Assembly: GCF_002954445.1 (NCBI RefSeq)
Contig: NZ_MQWA01000001.1
Location: 833,931-897,930 of the forward strand
DNA: 64,000 bases
DNA from: Rubritalea profundi
GTDB lineage: Bacteria; Verrucomicrobiota; Verrucomicrobiia; Verrucomicrobiales; Akkermansiaceae
Direction: 5' to 3'
Part shown: positions 43,401-54,499 of the stretch, in pieces
How the letters are laid out: every line of letters begins with the position of its first letter
Position numbering within the stretch: position 1 is the stretch's first letter
Translations under genes and position numbers: made by a program
Notes under the pieces: model-generated
Database searches by the model: none
Seen by the model: only the letters and a program-made list of their open reading frames with translations
Told to the model about the DNA's origin: nothing

Positions 43401-45386
43401 TTATTCATTGAGCTCCTGCATCCAGTTCCAAATGGCCTCCATTTGCTTCTGGCCGTCACCATCGAGAGGTTCGCTGAGTGTCGTAACGTTCTCCTCCACG
43501 AAATATTTCGGCATGATGGTTGCTGGGTCAATCCGACGCGGATCGCGCATCCAGCGATGGTAGTAATCTTGGCGAAGCCGTGCTCCTGCAAACTGGAGGT
43601 TCACCCCTGCTGCTTCGAATACTGCGAGGGGTTTCGCGTCTGCTGCCCCATGACATGCAGCACAGCCAAAGCCGCCAACCATACCGAAGAGTTGCTTTCC
43701 AGGCTCTTCCATTGGTGTCGCCTTTGCCGTTTCAGCAATCACTCCGTAAGCCGCAGGAAAACCTTCTGCTAGATTCTTCGCGCGGGACGGGAAGGCTGGC
43801 ATCCGTTGCTTGAGCCACGGTCGGGTGCGTCTCTCTAAGGTCCCGGAAAACAGCTGAGTCATCCAGTCGGCACGGAGCTTTTCTCCGATGAATGTTAGAT
43901 CCGGCGGTGTCGCTCCTTTACCGGGCGCTTTGTAGGCTTCACCAGAGTATTTAGCGGAGAGCGGATGGGTCTTTGTGAGACCGCTGAGGTCGTCATCCAT
44001 CTGGTGGCACGCGGCGCAGTTGAGGTTCTCGAACTGGCGCTCAGCGTACTCAGCTTTGTTGAAATGTGCTAGAGATTTGACAGCTTGCTGGTCAGCTAGG
44101 AATGCTGTGAGCGCAGCTTTGTCAGCAGCAAGGAGCCCATAGTGAGCACCTTTGCCGGTATCGCCTAGGCAGCTGCTGGCGGCGGTGGATTTACTAGACA
44201 GATGAGCGAGTGGCGCGTAGCTGGCTGCGGATTCCTCCACGCCTTCGTGACATTGTGCGCAGTGGTTGCTGGCTACGAGGGCCTTGCCTTTGGAGGCGTC
44301 CCCTTTTTCTGTAAGCACCGCTTTGTTTACTGCTAGACCGCGTACAAAGCTGGCGAGATCTGCAGCCTCTTTGTCATCCAGACCAAAGTCAGGCATGCGG
44401 GTGGACGCGTAATTTTTACCCGGCTCTTTGAGGAAGGCGACGAGCGCTCCGTCTGAGTATTTATTCCCAGCATTGAAAAGGTCAATAGGCGCGTGGTTCC
44501 ATGTCGCCATGTCTTGATCCGACTCAGAGCGGTGACAGGCAATGCAACCTAGATCGTGGAACTTCTTCGCTCCTGCGGCTTTATCGCCAGCGATCACTTT
44601 GGGTGCACTTTCGGTGAGAGTCTTGAGGTAAGCTGCGATGTGTTTCGCATCGTCGTCGTTGCTTAGGACTTTAGGCATGCGAGCGTACGCTCGGAGGTTT
44701 TTAGGGTCTTTCACCCACGCTTCCATCCAAGCTTCATCGAGCCGGCTTCCGACTCCTGCCAATGATGGAGCCATTTCACTCACTTCAGGCATGCCGCTCG
44801 CGCTGTCGTGGCATTGTGCGCATTTTAGTTCAGCAAAAAGTGCCCGCCCCCTGCGTACGAGAGTTGCTTGGGAGAGTTTCTCGTCACTCACGTGCTTAAG
44901 TAATGAAGCAGGCAAGGGCTCTTTTCCAAAATCACGGCCACGCCAGATCAAGCGAAAATGCCCTGCTCCATTCTCTGGACTGGTGTAAACTACTTTGACT
45001 GGAACCAAACCAGAGTTGAGACGTAGTCGATCAGATTCGGAGCTTCCTAGCTTTGAATCTTCTTTCAGAGCGGACTCTCCGTCGATGAAAAGCTCTGCAG
45101 CCCCGATCCCTTCAAACGAGAAATACACGCGACTGCGCTTTTCAATATTCAGCTGACCTTGCCATGTGGCAGTAAATTGAGCTGGCGCTAAAAGCGCAGT
45201 TGGGGACTCCCCCTCTGCGACCGCGAGAGCTATACGCTTAGTGACTCGTAGGTCTTCAGCGTGCTCAGTCTTCACCTCCATGCGCAGGCCAGCCCCCCCT
45301 TGTGCTGCAACTTTTGAGTCTTCAGCTGAAAGAAAACTAGCCGTAAGAACTATAATGGTGGCGAATATAGGGTGGGCGTTGGCCAT
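43401..45386 (-). CDS. PA14-like domain plus pentaheme c-type cytochrome
   Basis: Secreted protein of 661 residues with a signal peptide (about 1-21). Residues about 30-150 resemble a PA14 carbohydrate-binding domain (TWQGQLNIEKRSRVYFSFEG, ELFIDGE, FRLIWRG). Five heme c attachment sites follow: CAQCH at 189, CIACH at 281, CAQCH at 376, CAACH at 457 and CAACH at 575, each in a mono-heme-like module with MP or MPDFG/MPAFPS methionine-containing segments. It would carry electrons in the periplasm from the dehydrogenase encoded directly downstream. First gene of that operon. Confidence 0.86.
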   Translation of the reverse strand: MANAHPIFATIIVLTASFLSAEDSKVAAQGGAGLRMEVKTEHAEDLRVTKRIALAVAEGESPTALLAPAQFTATWQGQLNIEKRSRVYFSFEGIGAAELFIDGESALKEDSKLGSSESDRLRLNSGLVPVKVVYTSPENGAGHFRLIWRGRDFGKEPLPASLLKHVSDEKLSQATLVRRGRALFAELKCAQCHDSASGMPEVSEMAPSLAGVGSRLDEAWMEAWVKDPKNLRAYARMPKVLSNDDDAKHIAAYLKTLTESAPKVIAGDKAAGAKKFHDLGCIACHRSESDQDMATWNHAPIDLFNAGNKYSDGALVAFLKEPGKNYASTRMPDFGLDDKEAADLASFVRGLAVNKAVLTEKGDASKGKALVASNHCAQCHEGVEESAASYAPLAHLSSKSTAASSCLGDTGKGAHYGLLAADKAALTAFLADQQAVKSLAHFNKAEYAERQFENLNCAACHQMDDDLSGLTKTHPLSAKYSGEAYKAPGKGATPPDLTFIGEKLRADWMTQLFSGTLERRTRPWLKQRMPAFPSRAKNLAEGFPAAYGVIAETAKATPMEEPGKQLFGMVGGFGCAACHGAADAKPLAVFEAAGVNLQFAGARLRQDYYHRWMRDPRRIDPATIMPKYFVEENVTTLSEPLDGDGQKQMEAIWNWMQELNE

Positions 45387-45549
45387 TTTTAGTGATTCCG
45401 GTATTTCTTTCTACGTAAGTATTAGAAATTTCATTCACTATTCGAAAAAAATCACCCTCGTCCACACAATAAACAGCTTTCCAAACGGTCGGCAGAAGGC
45501 TGCTCTAAAATCTTACTTCTTGCATCCTACCTCCATCCTACTAAAGTGC

Positions 45550-45640
45550 CACTCAGACAGGGGAGCCGATGAGGCTGAGAATGTGCATCACCGCGCGTGA
45601 CCCTTCGAACCTGCCACGCTAGCACCGGCGAAGGGAGTCG
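45550..45640 (+). ncRNA. TPP riboswitch (THI element)
   Basis: Canonical thi-box signatures in order: GGGGAGCCGATGAGGCTGAG, then ACCCTTCGAACCTG, then CTAGCACCGGCGAAGGGAG. Closing stem ACTC/GAGT is at 45551-45554 and 45635-45638. It lies about 120 bp before thiC. Binding thiamine pyrophosphate should lower thiC expression, here most likely through the terminator that follows. Confidence 0.95.
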
Positions 45641-45664
45641 CATTTCCATCATCCGAAATCCGCC

Positions 45665-45700
45665 AAACCTGTCCGCCCTCAGCTGACAGGTTTTTTATTT
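45665..45700 (+). terminator. Riboswitch-controlled terminator before thiC
   Basis: AAACCTGTC ... GACAGGTTT, a 9-bp perfect stem followed by a T-rich run, 25 bp after the riboswitch and 60 bp before the thiC start. Its position suits transcription attenuation in the ligand-bound state. Confidence 0.85.
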
Positions 45701-45744
45701 CCATAAAATATTTCCTCATCAGCAACTAACATTTTCATTTATAA

Positions 45745-47865
<2,121 letters not shown>

Positions 47866-47886
47866 CTCGTTGCAACACATTTACTC

Positions 47887-47926
47887 AAAACGCCCATAGG
47901 ACGAGAATGTCCTATGGGCGTTTTTT
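47887..47926 (+). terminator. Strong terminator after thiC
   Basis: AAAACGCCCATAGGA, 8-nt loop, TCCTATGGGCGTTTT then more T: a perfect 15-bp stem that works in both directions. Confidence 0.93.
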
Positions 47927-48035
47927 GTGACTTAAAAATCGTAGAATAAGACACGTTAAGTCTCGCAGAATATAAATTTATAGGGAAGTATAATGTGTAT
48001 ATAAGTCCCCTCCAATCTCAATTTATCTCACACAA

Positions 48036-48962
48036 ATGCCAGCTAACCCAATTCACCCAGACGAGCTAAACTCGTTAATGACCACACGCTCCTCTTTAGT
48101 TATTATCGATGTCAGACTAGCCGATGATTACGATTTTAAGCGTATTCCAAACGCAATCAACAACCCATTTTTAGATGTTCAGTTTGCAAATAAGATGGCA
48201 GAACTCGTTCCTGATCTACTCACTCCTATCTGCGTCTACGGCACTCAGAAGGGTAGTATCGAGTCGACAGAGGCCGCTCAAAAGCTCATTCGACTGGGCT
48301 ATGACAGAATCTACGACATGACCTCTGGGTTCGCGGGATGGACTAACAATGGTCATCCTATGGAAAGCGGTCTAAGCCCGCAACCAGAGCCAGCTCAGTT
48401 AGCCGACGGTCTCTACCCGATAGACACCAAGGAATCATGTGTCCAGTGGACTGGTAAAAACCTTATCAATTCACACTCCGGGGAAATTGCCATCACGTCA
48501 GGCCATCTAGAAATCCAAGGCGGCAGCCTCGTCGATCTAGAACTTATCATCGATTTCAAAAGCATCACCTGCAACGACATCACAAACCCTGAAGTGCACG
48601 ACACTCTCATCCAGCATCTCGAAAGCGACGATTTTTTCTACACCGATAGGTTTCCTACCGGGAAATTTCAACTTACCGGCTCAGAAGCTCAAGGTAGCCT
48701 CAATGATGGCTCACTGAATCTACAAGTAGAAGGAGACCTAACTATGAGAGGCCAAACTAAGGCAGTCAGCCTCTTTGCCGCGACCGGCGTCACTGATGAT
48801 CTTCGCCCCGCTGCCCAAGCTAACATGAGTATCAATCGTACGCATTGGGGCATACGCTATGGGTCAGGAAAATTTTTCTCACGTCTCGCGGGTCACCTTG
48901 TGAACGATCATATCGGCCTGCAACTGAAGATCATTGGCGAACTCACTAGACAGAGTGAGTAG
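48036..48962 (+). CDS. Rhodanese-YceI fusion protein
   Basis: Protein of 308 residues without a signal peptide. Residues about 5-112 form a rhodanese domain: VIIDVRLADDYDFKRIPNAI, active loop CVYGTQKGS with the catalytic Cys, and GYDRIYDMTSGFAGW. Residues about 125-305 form a YceI-like lipocalin-fold domain (SGEIAITSGHLEIQGGSLVD, FYTDRFPTGKFQLTG, GDLTMRGQTKAVSL, INRTHWGIRYGSGKF). YceI proteins bind polyisoprenoids or amphiphiles and are normally exported, so a cytoplasmic version tied to a sulfurtransferase is unusual in placement. The gene stands alone behind the thiC terminator. Confidence 0.87.
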   Translation: MPANPIHPDELNSLMTTRSSLVIIDVRLADDYDFKRIPNAINNPFLDVQFANKMAELVPDLLTPICVYGTQKGSIESTEAAQKLIRLGYDRIYDMTSGFAGWTNNGHPMESGLSPQPEPAQLADGLYPIDTKESCVQWTGKNLINSHSGEIAITSGHLEIQGGSLVDLELIIDFKSITCNDITNPEVHDTLIQHLESDDFFYTDRFPTGKFQLTGSEAQGSLNDGSLNLQVEGDLTMRGQTKAVSLFAATGVTDDLRPAAQANMSINRTHWGIRYGSGKFFSRLAGHLVNDHIGLQLKIIGELTRQSE

Positions 48963-49290
48963 GAAGTATTGACTGTGAAACGCCCTATGACAGTAACCAC
49001 GTCATAGACAATTCCCAGGCTCTTCACGCGCTACGCATGATCAAATTATCGGGAAATGGTAGAATTCCTATAGTTGGGTTGAGTTCACAAGTGATTGATC
49101 GATATTAGACATTACTCAATTCACACCTTTCAAATCGAACTGAATCAAACCTAACAATAATGAGTCGCCAAGCTTTACTGTGGTTGTATTTAACCCTGAC
49201 CCTCTTTAATCGCTAGTCTAGAGAAACGGGTAAGGACTCCTCATGCATAGCGCGGGGAGAGCCAATCTCCATCAATTCTGTTACGGATCT
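48963..49290. other. Gene-free stretch between convergent genes
   Basis: This 328-bp gap separates the rhodanese-YceI gene and the YrbL-like gene, which converge. No open frame, RNA signature or clear terminator was recognised; short AT-rich segments predominate. Confidence 0.4.
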
Positions 49291-49839
49291 TCAATCCAAA
49301 AAAGACTGAGGTAAATCCAGTAACTCACACAATCCTCTGAATTTTCTAGTCAGTTTATTCTTAAGGAATATTCGTGAAAAATCGCATACTTTAATGAAGT
49401 CTGAGTTACCAAATCCGTCAATTATGTAGAGTTCGTAATCCCCATTTTCCCACCTTTTAACCAAAATATTACAAGGCTCCAGTTCACTCACGGCAGATTT
49501 ATTTTTTAAGAGACTTTGATACATGGATGCGACCTTCTCACCCAATCCATCTAGCTCAGAATAAATCGACTCTAGCGGTTTTGAAACAGCTCCGTCATGG
49601 TCACATATCAACGAAAATAGATAACCTTTCCCTAGGTTAGTCTCTATTTCGCCTAGATAATTGGACAAAAACTGTAGTTTCTGTTGATGCCTTTTGAGGT
49701 ATTTTATCTCTCTTTTGAGACTTTTAAGCAGTCGGGGCTTAGCCTTGGGGATTTTGATACATAAGTTAGGGTCACATGGGTGTCGGTACACGACTTTCTG
49801 CCTACCTTGCCCAAGATAATGTTCATTTAAGAGCTCCAC
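49291..49839 (-). CDS. YrbL-like kinase-fold protein
   Basis: Protein of 182 residues resembling the PhoP-network protein YrbL family: LGQGRQKVVYRHPCDPNLCI at the N-terminus (glycine-loop analogue with CIKIPK lysine), REIKYLKRH, then SELEPCNILVKR and LYIIDGFGNSDF, positions that correspond to the catalytic loop and DFG-like region of a small kinase fold. Enterobacterial YrbL is PhoP-regulated, and relatives are often found with surface-polysaccharide genes, but none lies here. The region is more AT-rich than its surroundings, which may hint at transfer. Confidence 0.72.
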   Translation of the reverse strand: MELLNEHYLGQGRQKVVYRHPCDPNLCIKIPKAKPRLLKSLKREIKYLKRHQQKLQFLSNYLGEIETNLGKGYLFSLICDHDGAVSKPLESIYSELDGLGEKVASMYQSLLKNKSAVSELEPCNILVKRWENGDYELYIIDGFGNSDFIKVCDFSRIFLKNKLTRKFRGLCELLDLPQSFLD

Positions 49840-49915
49840 ACAATAAATTGAGATGTAATCCTACAGAATTTGATCACCTAGACAGCCATTTACCTGGTGA
49901 ATAATTCAGCTTTTT

Positions 49916-50683
49916 TTACTGCTCAGAAACTCCAGGTCCCATTGTTCCCTGTGAACTAGTAGATTGAGAATCGCTCTTTGGTGGAGCTTGATTGTCAGTC
50001 TTTTCAATCTCGATTCCTTCTGCTGCAGCAAAGTCGGCAAGAGCCATTTCAGCGAGAGCGTCTTGCTCCTCTTGTTTCATGTTGATATCAGACAGATCCA
50101 TGCTGTCTTTAGCGACACGAGCACGACCAGCGGCCTTGGTTCGCTCTTCTTCGACGATTTCTTCGAGTCGGTTGAGGTTATCCCCTGAACCACCAATTTC
50201 TGAGATCATCCCTGAAGCCATTTCATTGAGTTCCGCCATAGCCTTCTTGACTTTCATATCGTCGATTCCACGGCGCAGTTCTTGGATCTTGTCACGAGCC
50301 TCTTTCACAGACACGTCGCGCGCACGGAGAAGTTCTTTATAATGCTTTTCAGCATCAACTAGTTGGTCTTTTACCTCATCGTGAGAAGCATCCACTTTTT
50401 TGAGTTTGAGAGCGAAGTCACCAGCGAGCTGATGGTTGCCGGCTTTGAGATGGGCAGAAGTTTTTGAGCGCAAGTCGTTTTCCTCTCTATCGAGTTTTTT
50501 GACCTGTGAGATAAGCTTTTCCACCAAGCCAGCGTGCGTCGCCAGTCCTTGGTTGAACTGAGCTATCTGTTTACGGAGATTTTCCTTCTCCACGTCTAAC
50601 AATGCTTCCGGGCTGCGCTTTTCAAGGCCGCCGACGAATAGGCCAATAAAGCCTTTGATGAGATTTCCGATTCTTTTAAACAT
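49916..50683 (-). CDS. pspA: PspA/IM30 family membrane-stress protein
   Basis: Protein of 255 residues, mostly long coiled-coil helices: MFKRIGNLIKGFIGLFVGGL as an amphipathic membrane-binding helix, then ENLRKQIAQFNQGLATHAGL, KLDREENDLRSKTSAHLKAG and ALKLKKVDASHDEV. This is the ESCRT-III-like PspA/Vipp1 layout that coats and protects stressed inner membranes. The C-terminal 40 residues are polar and low complexity. No pspBC or pspF gene is nearby. Confidence 0.86.
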   Translation of the reverse strand: MFKRIGNLIKGFIGLFVGGLEKRSPEALLDVEKENLRKQIAQFNQGLATHAGLVEKLISQVKKLDREENDLRSKTSAHLKAGNHQLAGDFALKLKKVDASHDEVKDQLVDAEKHYKELLRARDVSVKEARDKIQELRRGIDDMKVKKAMAELNEMASGMISEIGGSGDNLNRLEEIVEEERTKAAGRARVAKDSMDLSDINMKQEEQDALAEMALADFAAAEGIEIEKTDNQAPPKSDSQSTSSQGTMGPGVSEQ

Positions 50684-50804
50684 AGAACAATTGAGTTGTT
50701 ACTGCGCACTCTGCGCAAATCTAACTCTGACGGCAAGTATAAGAAGCGAGAGAATTTGCAATAGTTCTCCAAACTTACTCAGTCTGGAAATTTGGACTCC
50801 AAAA

Positions 50805-51386
50805 TCAGAGCCTCTTAAATAGCATAAGATGCTCACGGCCTTCTCGCCCCTGATAGAAAGCCTTCGGCTCATCCACCCACTCCAAGGAAAAATGGGAGCT
50901 AAATATTTCACGTAATTCTTCGCAACTCGTCTTGTAGGGCGGCCCTTCATTTGGAATCACGTCAGGATTCGTGAAGAAAACCCCTAATACTACTCCACTA
51001 GGCTTCAGAAGCTTCCACATGGCTGCCACGTAGTCAGCTCGAAGCGTAGGATCTAATGCGCAAAAACAGGTATGCTCCCAGACCATATCAAAATTACCAA
51101 CCAAGGACTCAGGAATTGTTAAAATATTGAGTTCTCTAAAATCCACTTGATGGGGATTCTCCTCTTTTGCTCGTGCAATAGCTAAGGGCGCGATATCTCC
51201 ACCGACCACATTTAGGCCGTATTTAGCTAACTCTTTGGCATCATGACCGATTCCACATCCTGGAACAAAGACTCGATGACCAGAAAAAAGTTCAGGTTTC
51301 TCCTCGATTAGCGGCTGTATAGAAGGCGCTGATGCTCCCTTATCCCATGGAGTATCACCACTAAGGTAACGTTCTTGCCAGTCCAC
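50805..51386 (-). CDS. TPMT-like SAM-dependent methyltransferase
   Basis: Protein of 193 residues related to thiopurine S-methyltransferases: DWQERYLSGDTPWDKGASAP at the start, the SAM-binding motif VFVPGCGIGHDAKELA (about 40-55), VVGGDIAPLAIARA, and WEHTCFCALDPTLRADYV typical of the TPMT family. The natural substrate in bacteria is often a chalcogen or halide compound and is not evident here. It lies 13 bp after the unknown-family gene 51400-52068 on the same strand, so the two are probably co-transcribed. Confidence 0.87.
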   Translation of the reverse strand: MDWQERYLSGDTPWDKGASAPSIQPLIEEKPELFSGHRVFVPGCGIGHDAKELAKYGLNVVGGDIAPLAIARAKEENPHQVDFRELNILTIPESLVGNFDMVWEHTCFCALDPTLRADYVAAMWKLLKPSGVVLGVFFTNPDVIPNEGPPYKTSCEELREIFSSHFSLEWVDEPKAFYQGREGREHLMLFKRL

Positions 51387-51399
51387 AATTGTGAGATTG

Positions 51400-52068
51400 T
51401 TAGCAGACCTTTCGGCCCATCCGATCTTCCAGAACTAGCTTATCCTCAGAGTTAAATGCAGTGCAGAACATGGAAGCCATTTTCATAGCTTCCTCAATTG
51501 TTTCAGCCTCTGCTACAGTTTGGTAATCTCCACTTTCGTCTTCTAATTTGACGGTGAATGGACCTTCCATCACGAGCCATTGGTCATCCTCAGTCTCAGC
51601 AAAATCGCTGAAATCTACTTCTGGGAAAGAAGCCGTTAAGAAGCTCAAGACGTTTCGGTGAAACCAAACTGGAGTCAATTTGTGGTATGCCACATCCACT
51701 TCGGTCACAGCTCCGACGTAATTATGCGTCTGTAAGGTAAACTCAAAACAATATGGGTCACCAGTGTAAACAATAGCACTGTGCATGTGCCCACGTGAGA
51801 TTCGAAGACCTGCACCACAGACAAATAGATCATCGCACACATTCGATTCAGTATCGAAAACGACAATTTCCACGTCGTAGCCTGCATCCATCAAAATCGC
51901 CCCAACCTTTTCAAACTCTGGAATCACCACCTCTTCAGAGATTCTTTCCATCTCTACAAAGCCGATACGCACCGCTTGGCGGTAGCGCCCTCGCTGATCC
52001 TTCATTTCTTTCTCAGATGGCCGTAAATACAGGTCAGCAAATTCGGGAATTTTTTCAGCTGTGGACAT
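51400..52068 (-). CDS. Unknown protein, paralogue of 52384-53043
   Basis: Soluble, acidic protein of 222 residues with no signal peptide or membrane helix. A helix near residue 35 reads FVEMERISEEVVIPEFEKVG and is followed by DVEIVVFDTES, matching EMERITDDVIVPVFSKL and DIILMDCES in the divergent gene at 52384. Both have a mixed alpha-beta pattern with the same order of blocks, a FPEVxF stretch and a Cys as last residue. I do not recognise the family. It starts a two-gene unit with the TPMT-like methyltransferase. Confidence 0.65.
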   Translation of the reverse strand: MSTAEKIPEFADLYLRPSEKEMKDQRGRYRQAVRIGFVEMERISEEVVIPEFEKVGAILMDAGYDVEIVVFDTESNVCDDLFVCGAGLRISRGHMHSAIVYTGDPYCFEFTLQTHNYVGAVTEVDVAYHKLTPVWFHRNVLSFLTASFPEVDFSDFAETEDDQWLVMEGPFTVKLEDESGDYQTVAEAETIEEAMKMASMFCTAFNSEDKLVLEDRMGRKVC

Positions 52069-52383
52069 TATTATTAGGTTACAAAATAGCTAACAGAAGG
52101 TTATATTTAAGTTTTTTTAAAAATAATCCAGTCTAAGTGATTTCTTGCTAACTTTTCTAAAAACAATATAATCTATAGAAACAGCTGGGGGTACAGCATT
52201 TAGGCTTATAAGATGCTAGATCAGTCTTATTTTTGCAAGCAAAACCCGCAATCAAACGGATGTTTATCAAAATAACCCTCACATATTTAAGAAAACTTAA
52301 AATTATATGGCATGTTTATAAATCTTTGCTAGTTTTTAGATTCTTTAATTCAAAAAAACCGTCTACATTTTACAAACTCATTC
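52069..52383. other. AT-rich divergent intergenic region between paralogues
   Basis: A 315-bp gap between the two divergently transcribed paralogues, strongly AT-rich with many T and A runs. It must hold both promoters. I see no palindromic operator or RNA structure that stands out. Confidence 0.5.
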
Positions 52384-53043
52384 ATGCAGCAAGAAATTTC
52401 AGCTGAAAAAAATGCAGAGACCGAGGCCGTAAAGGCAGCGAAGGAAGAGGATAGCCAAATTTGGGAGCGTCAGAATTTCATGCTAGGTTGTGATGAAATG
52501 GAGCGAATCACGGATGATGTCATTGTCCCCGTGTTTTCAAAGCTTGCGCGAGCCGTGAAAGACAGTGGCTTCACAATGGATATCATATTGATGGATTGTG
52601 AATCCCCACTGGATAAGAAACTCTACAATGTCGGTGTCCGCCTCAACTTCGAATACCACCACAAGGCCATCGAGATCAGCATTGTTGCTGACCCCTCAGA
52701 TTTCACCTTTACCCTCTCTATATATGGAATCGAAGATGAAATTGCGGACGAGTTCAACTTTCATGAAGTAGTGCCGCTACTGATCCAGAAACAACTTAAG
52801 AGTCACATTGAGAAGCATTTTCCCGAGGTTGAATACACATTTCCTATCGGTCGCACCGACGCGGCCTTTGAGAAGTACTCACCACCCTACCGAGTCCAAT
52901 ATGACGACAACGGAAACGTTTCCGACGTCGCCACGACTCAAACCTTGCACGAAGCTGCTAATATGGGCAGTACTTTTGCTAAGATGTTTAAGAAGGAAGA
53001 CGCGATCACAGTCATCGATGCTAACGATGCCGTAATTTGTTAG
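52384..53043 (+). CDS. Unknown protein, paralogue of 51400-52068
   Basis: Soluble protein of 219 residues. After a charged N-terminal helix (about 3-30) the shared core is MLGCDEMERITDDVIVPVFS, DIILMDCES, RLNFEYHHKAIEIS, SDFTFTLSIYG and HFPEVEYTFP, then an AANMGSTFAKMF helix and a terminal Cys. Block order and spacing are the same as in the divergent gene at 51400, at clearly lower than 50 % identity by eye. No function can be assigned. Confidence 0.65.
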   Translation: MQQEISAEKNAETEAVKAAKEEDSQIWERQNFMLGCDEMERITDDVIVPVFSKLARAVKDSGFTMDIILMDCESPLDKKLYNVGVRLNFEYHHKAIEISIVADPSDFTFTLSIYGIEDEIADEFNFHEVVPLLIQKQLKSHIEKHFPEVEYTFPIGRTDAAFEKYSPPYRVQYDDNGNVSDVATTQTLHEAANMGSTFAKMFKKEDAITVIDANDAVIC

Positions 53044-53141
53044 GTCTGCTTTGCCAAAAGTTTTGGATTTAACAAGGTATTCCAATTGTTCTTAGATTTT
53101 GCAATCGCCAGAACTGACTGCTTACGTTTAGTTTTCCTGAG

Positions 53142-54443
53142 ATGGATCCAAGTTACCCCACAAAATTTCAAAAGAAGACGCTCTGGCGCGCACTCACAGG
53201 CATTGGCATTTTCACCATTGGTTTTTTGTTAGTAAGCTTCATATGGATTGGAAGCCAAGTGTTAGGCTATCTACAGCCAGTGCTCATCCCGATAGCCGTT
53301 TCTGGAATCGTCGCCTATCTATTAGATCCATTCGTAAGCTGGCTACAGCACAAGGGGCTAAACCGGCTAAAATCTGTCATCACTGTATTCACCACCTTTC
53401 TCGTCGCTATTGCTCTCATGGGATTTGTGGTAGTGCCTCCCATCGTAGCGCAGGCGAAGAACCTCTTCACTGCCAAAGCCGATAATGGAGAAAGTCAACT
53501 CGGCCAGAACATCACAAAAACAATTTCCGAGCTAGGTGAAACACCTTGGATCAAACCAGCTGCCAACTGGGCACTCGCGAGATACGAGGATCCTGAAGCA
53601 ACTCCAACAACCGAGCCTCACGAAGACTCGGATGGAGTTGAAGTCGGCTTCAGCGACACTAATGTAGCCTACCAACTTACTTCCCATTTCGAGCAAATTG
53701 CCCGCTATGCTGGAAAATTTATAACCACTGGAACCTCTACAATCCTTGCGTCCTTAGGCTTGGTAGTTGGATTAGCGATGGTCCCGATCTATCTCTATTA
53801 CTTCCTCAAGGAATCTGCCGCCATCAAAGGACATTGGCACGAGTATGTACCTCTCCGCGCCTCATCCTTTAAAAATGAGGTGGTCGACAGCTTGCAAGAG
53901 ATCAATGGCTACTTGATCTCATTCTTCCGAGGTCAGATGCTAGTTGCCTTTATCGATGGTATCTTAGTCGGCATCGCGCTCTTTATCTTTGGTCTCCCCT
54001 ACGCCCTCGTCATTGGAGTCGCGATGGCTGTGCTGGGAGTCATTCCCTACATTGGGAACATTCTCTGCCTCATCCCCTCGTGTATCATCGCCTATGTCCA
54101 CTTCAATGCTGCCGAAAACAGAGACGGTCTCGAATGGATGTTAGGATCAAATCCATGGTCCTATGTGATTGCGGTGATTGCCATTTTCCTGATTGTCCAA
54201 CAGATCAACTCACTCGCGACCGCCCCAAAAATAGTAGGTGACTCTGTGGGGCTACACCCCATGACCGTGATATTCTCTATGCTCTTTTGGTCGTTACTCT
54301 TAGGCGGATTCCTCGGTGCCATCCTCGCTGTACCTATGACTGCTGCGGTAAAAGTACTTTTCCGCCGCTACGTCTGGGAAGCCCGAATCAAGTCTAATGT
54401 GTTGCCGAGCGACACTCTATCAGCCTCAACGACGAACAGCTAA
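53142..54443 (+). CDS. AI-2E family (PerM-like) transporter
   Basis: Membrane protein of 433 residues with helices at about 22-42, 45-65, 72-100 and a cluster at about 205-400. The family signature is present in PVLIPIAVSGIVAYLLDPFV, VPIYLYYFLKES, GYLISFFRGQMLVAFIDGIL, VIPYIGNILCLIP and the final AILAVPMTAAVKVLFRRY. Members export autoinducer-2 or act as Na+/H+ antiporters or simple permeases, and the role here cannot be chosen. A central extracellular or periplasmic loop (about 110-190) is polar. Confidence 0.87.
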   Translation: MDPSYPTKFQKKTLWRALTGIGIFTIGFLLVSFIWIGSQVLGYLQPVLIPIAVSGIVAYLLDPFVSWLQHKGLNRLKSVITVFTTFLVAIALMGFVVVPPIVAQAKNLFTAKADNGESQLGQNITKTISELGETPWIKPAANWALARYEDPEATPTTEPHEDSDGVEVGFSDTNVAYQLTSHFEQIARYAGKFITTGTSTILASLGLVVGLAMVPIYLYYFLKESAAIKGHWHEYVPLRASSFKNEVVDSLQEINGYLISFFRGQMLVAFIDGILVGIALFIFGLPYALVIGVAMAVLGVIPYIGNILCLIPSCIIAYVHFNAAENRDGLEWMLGSNPWSYVIAVIAIFLIVQQINSLATAPKIVGDSVGLHPMTVIFSMLFWSLLLGGFLGAILAVPMTAAVKVLFRRYVWEARIKSNVLPSDTLSASTTNS

Positions 54444-54499
54444 GCGCGGCTCCCGAATGAGTATTGCACCCTAAGCGAACAATTCAGCAACTTGATTTT

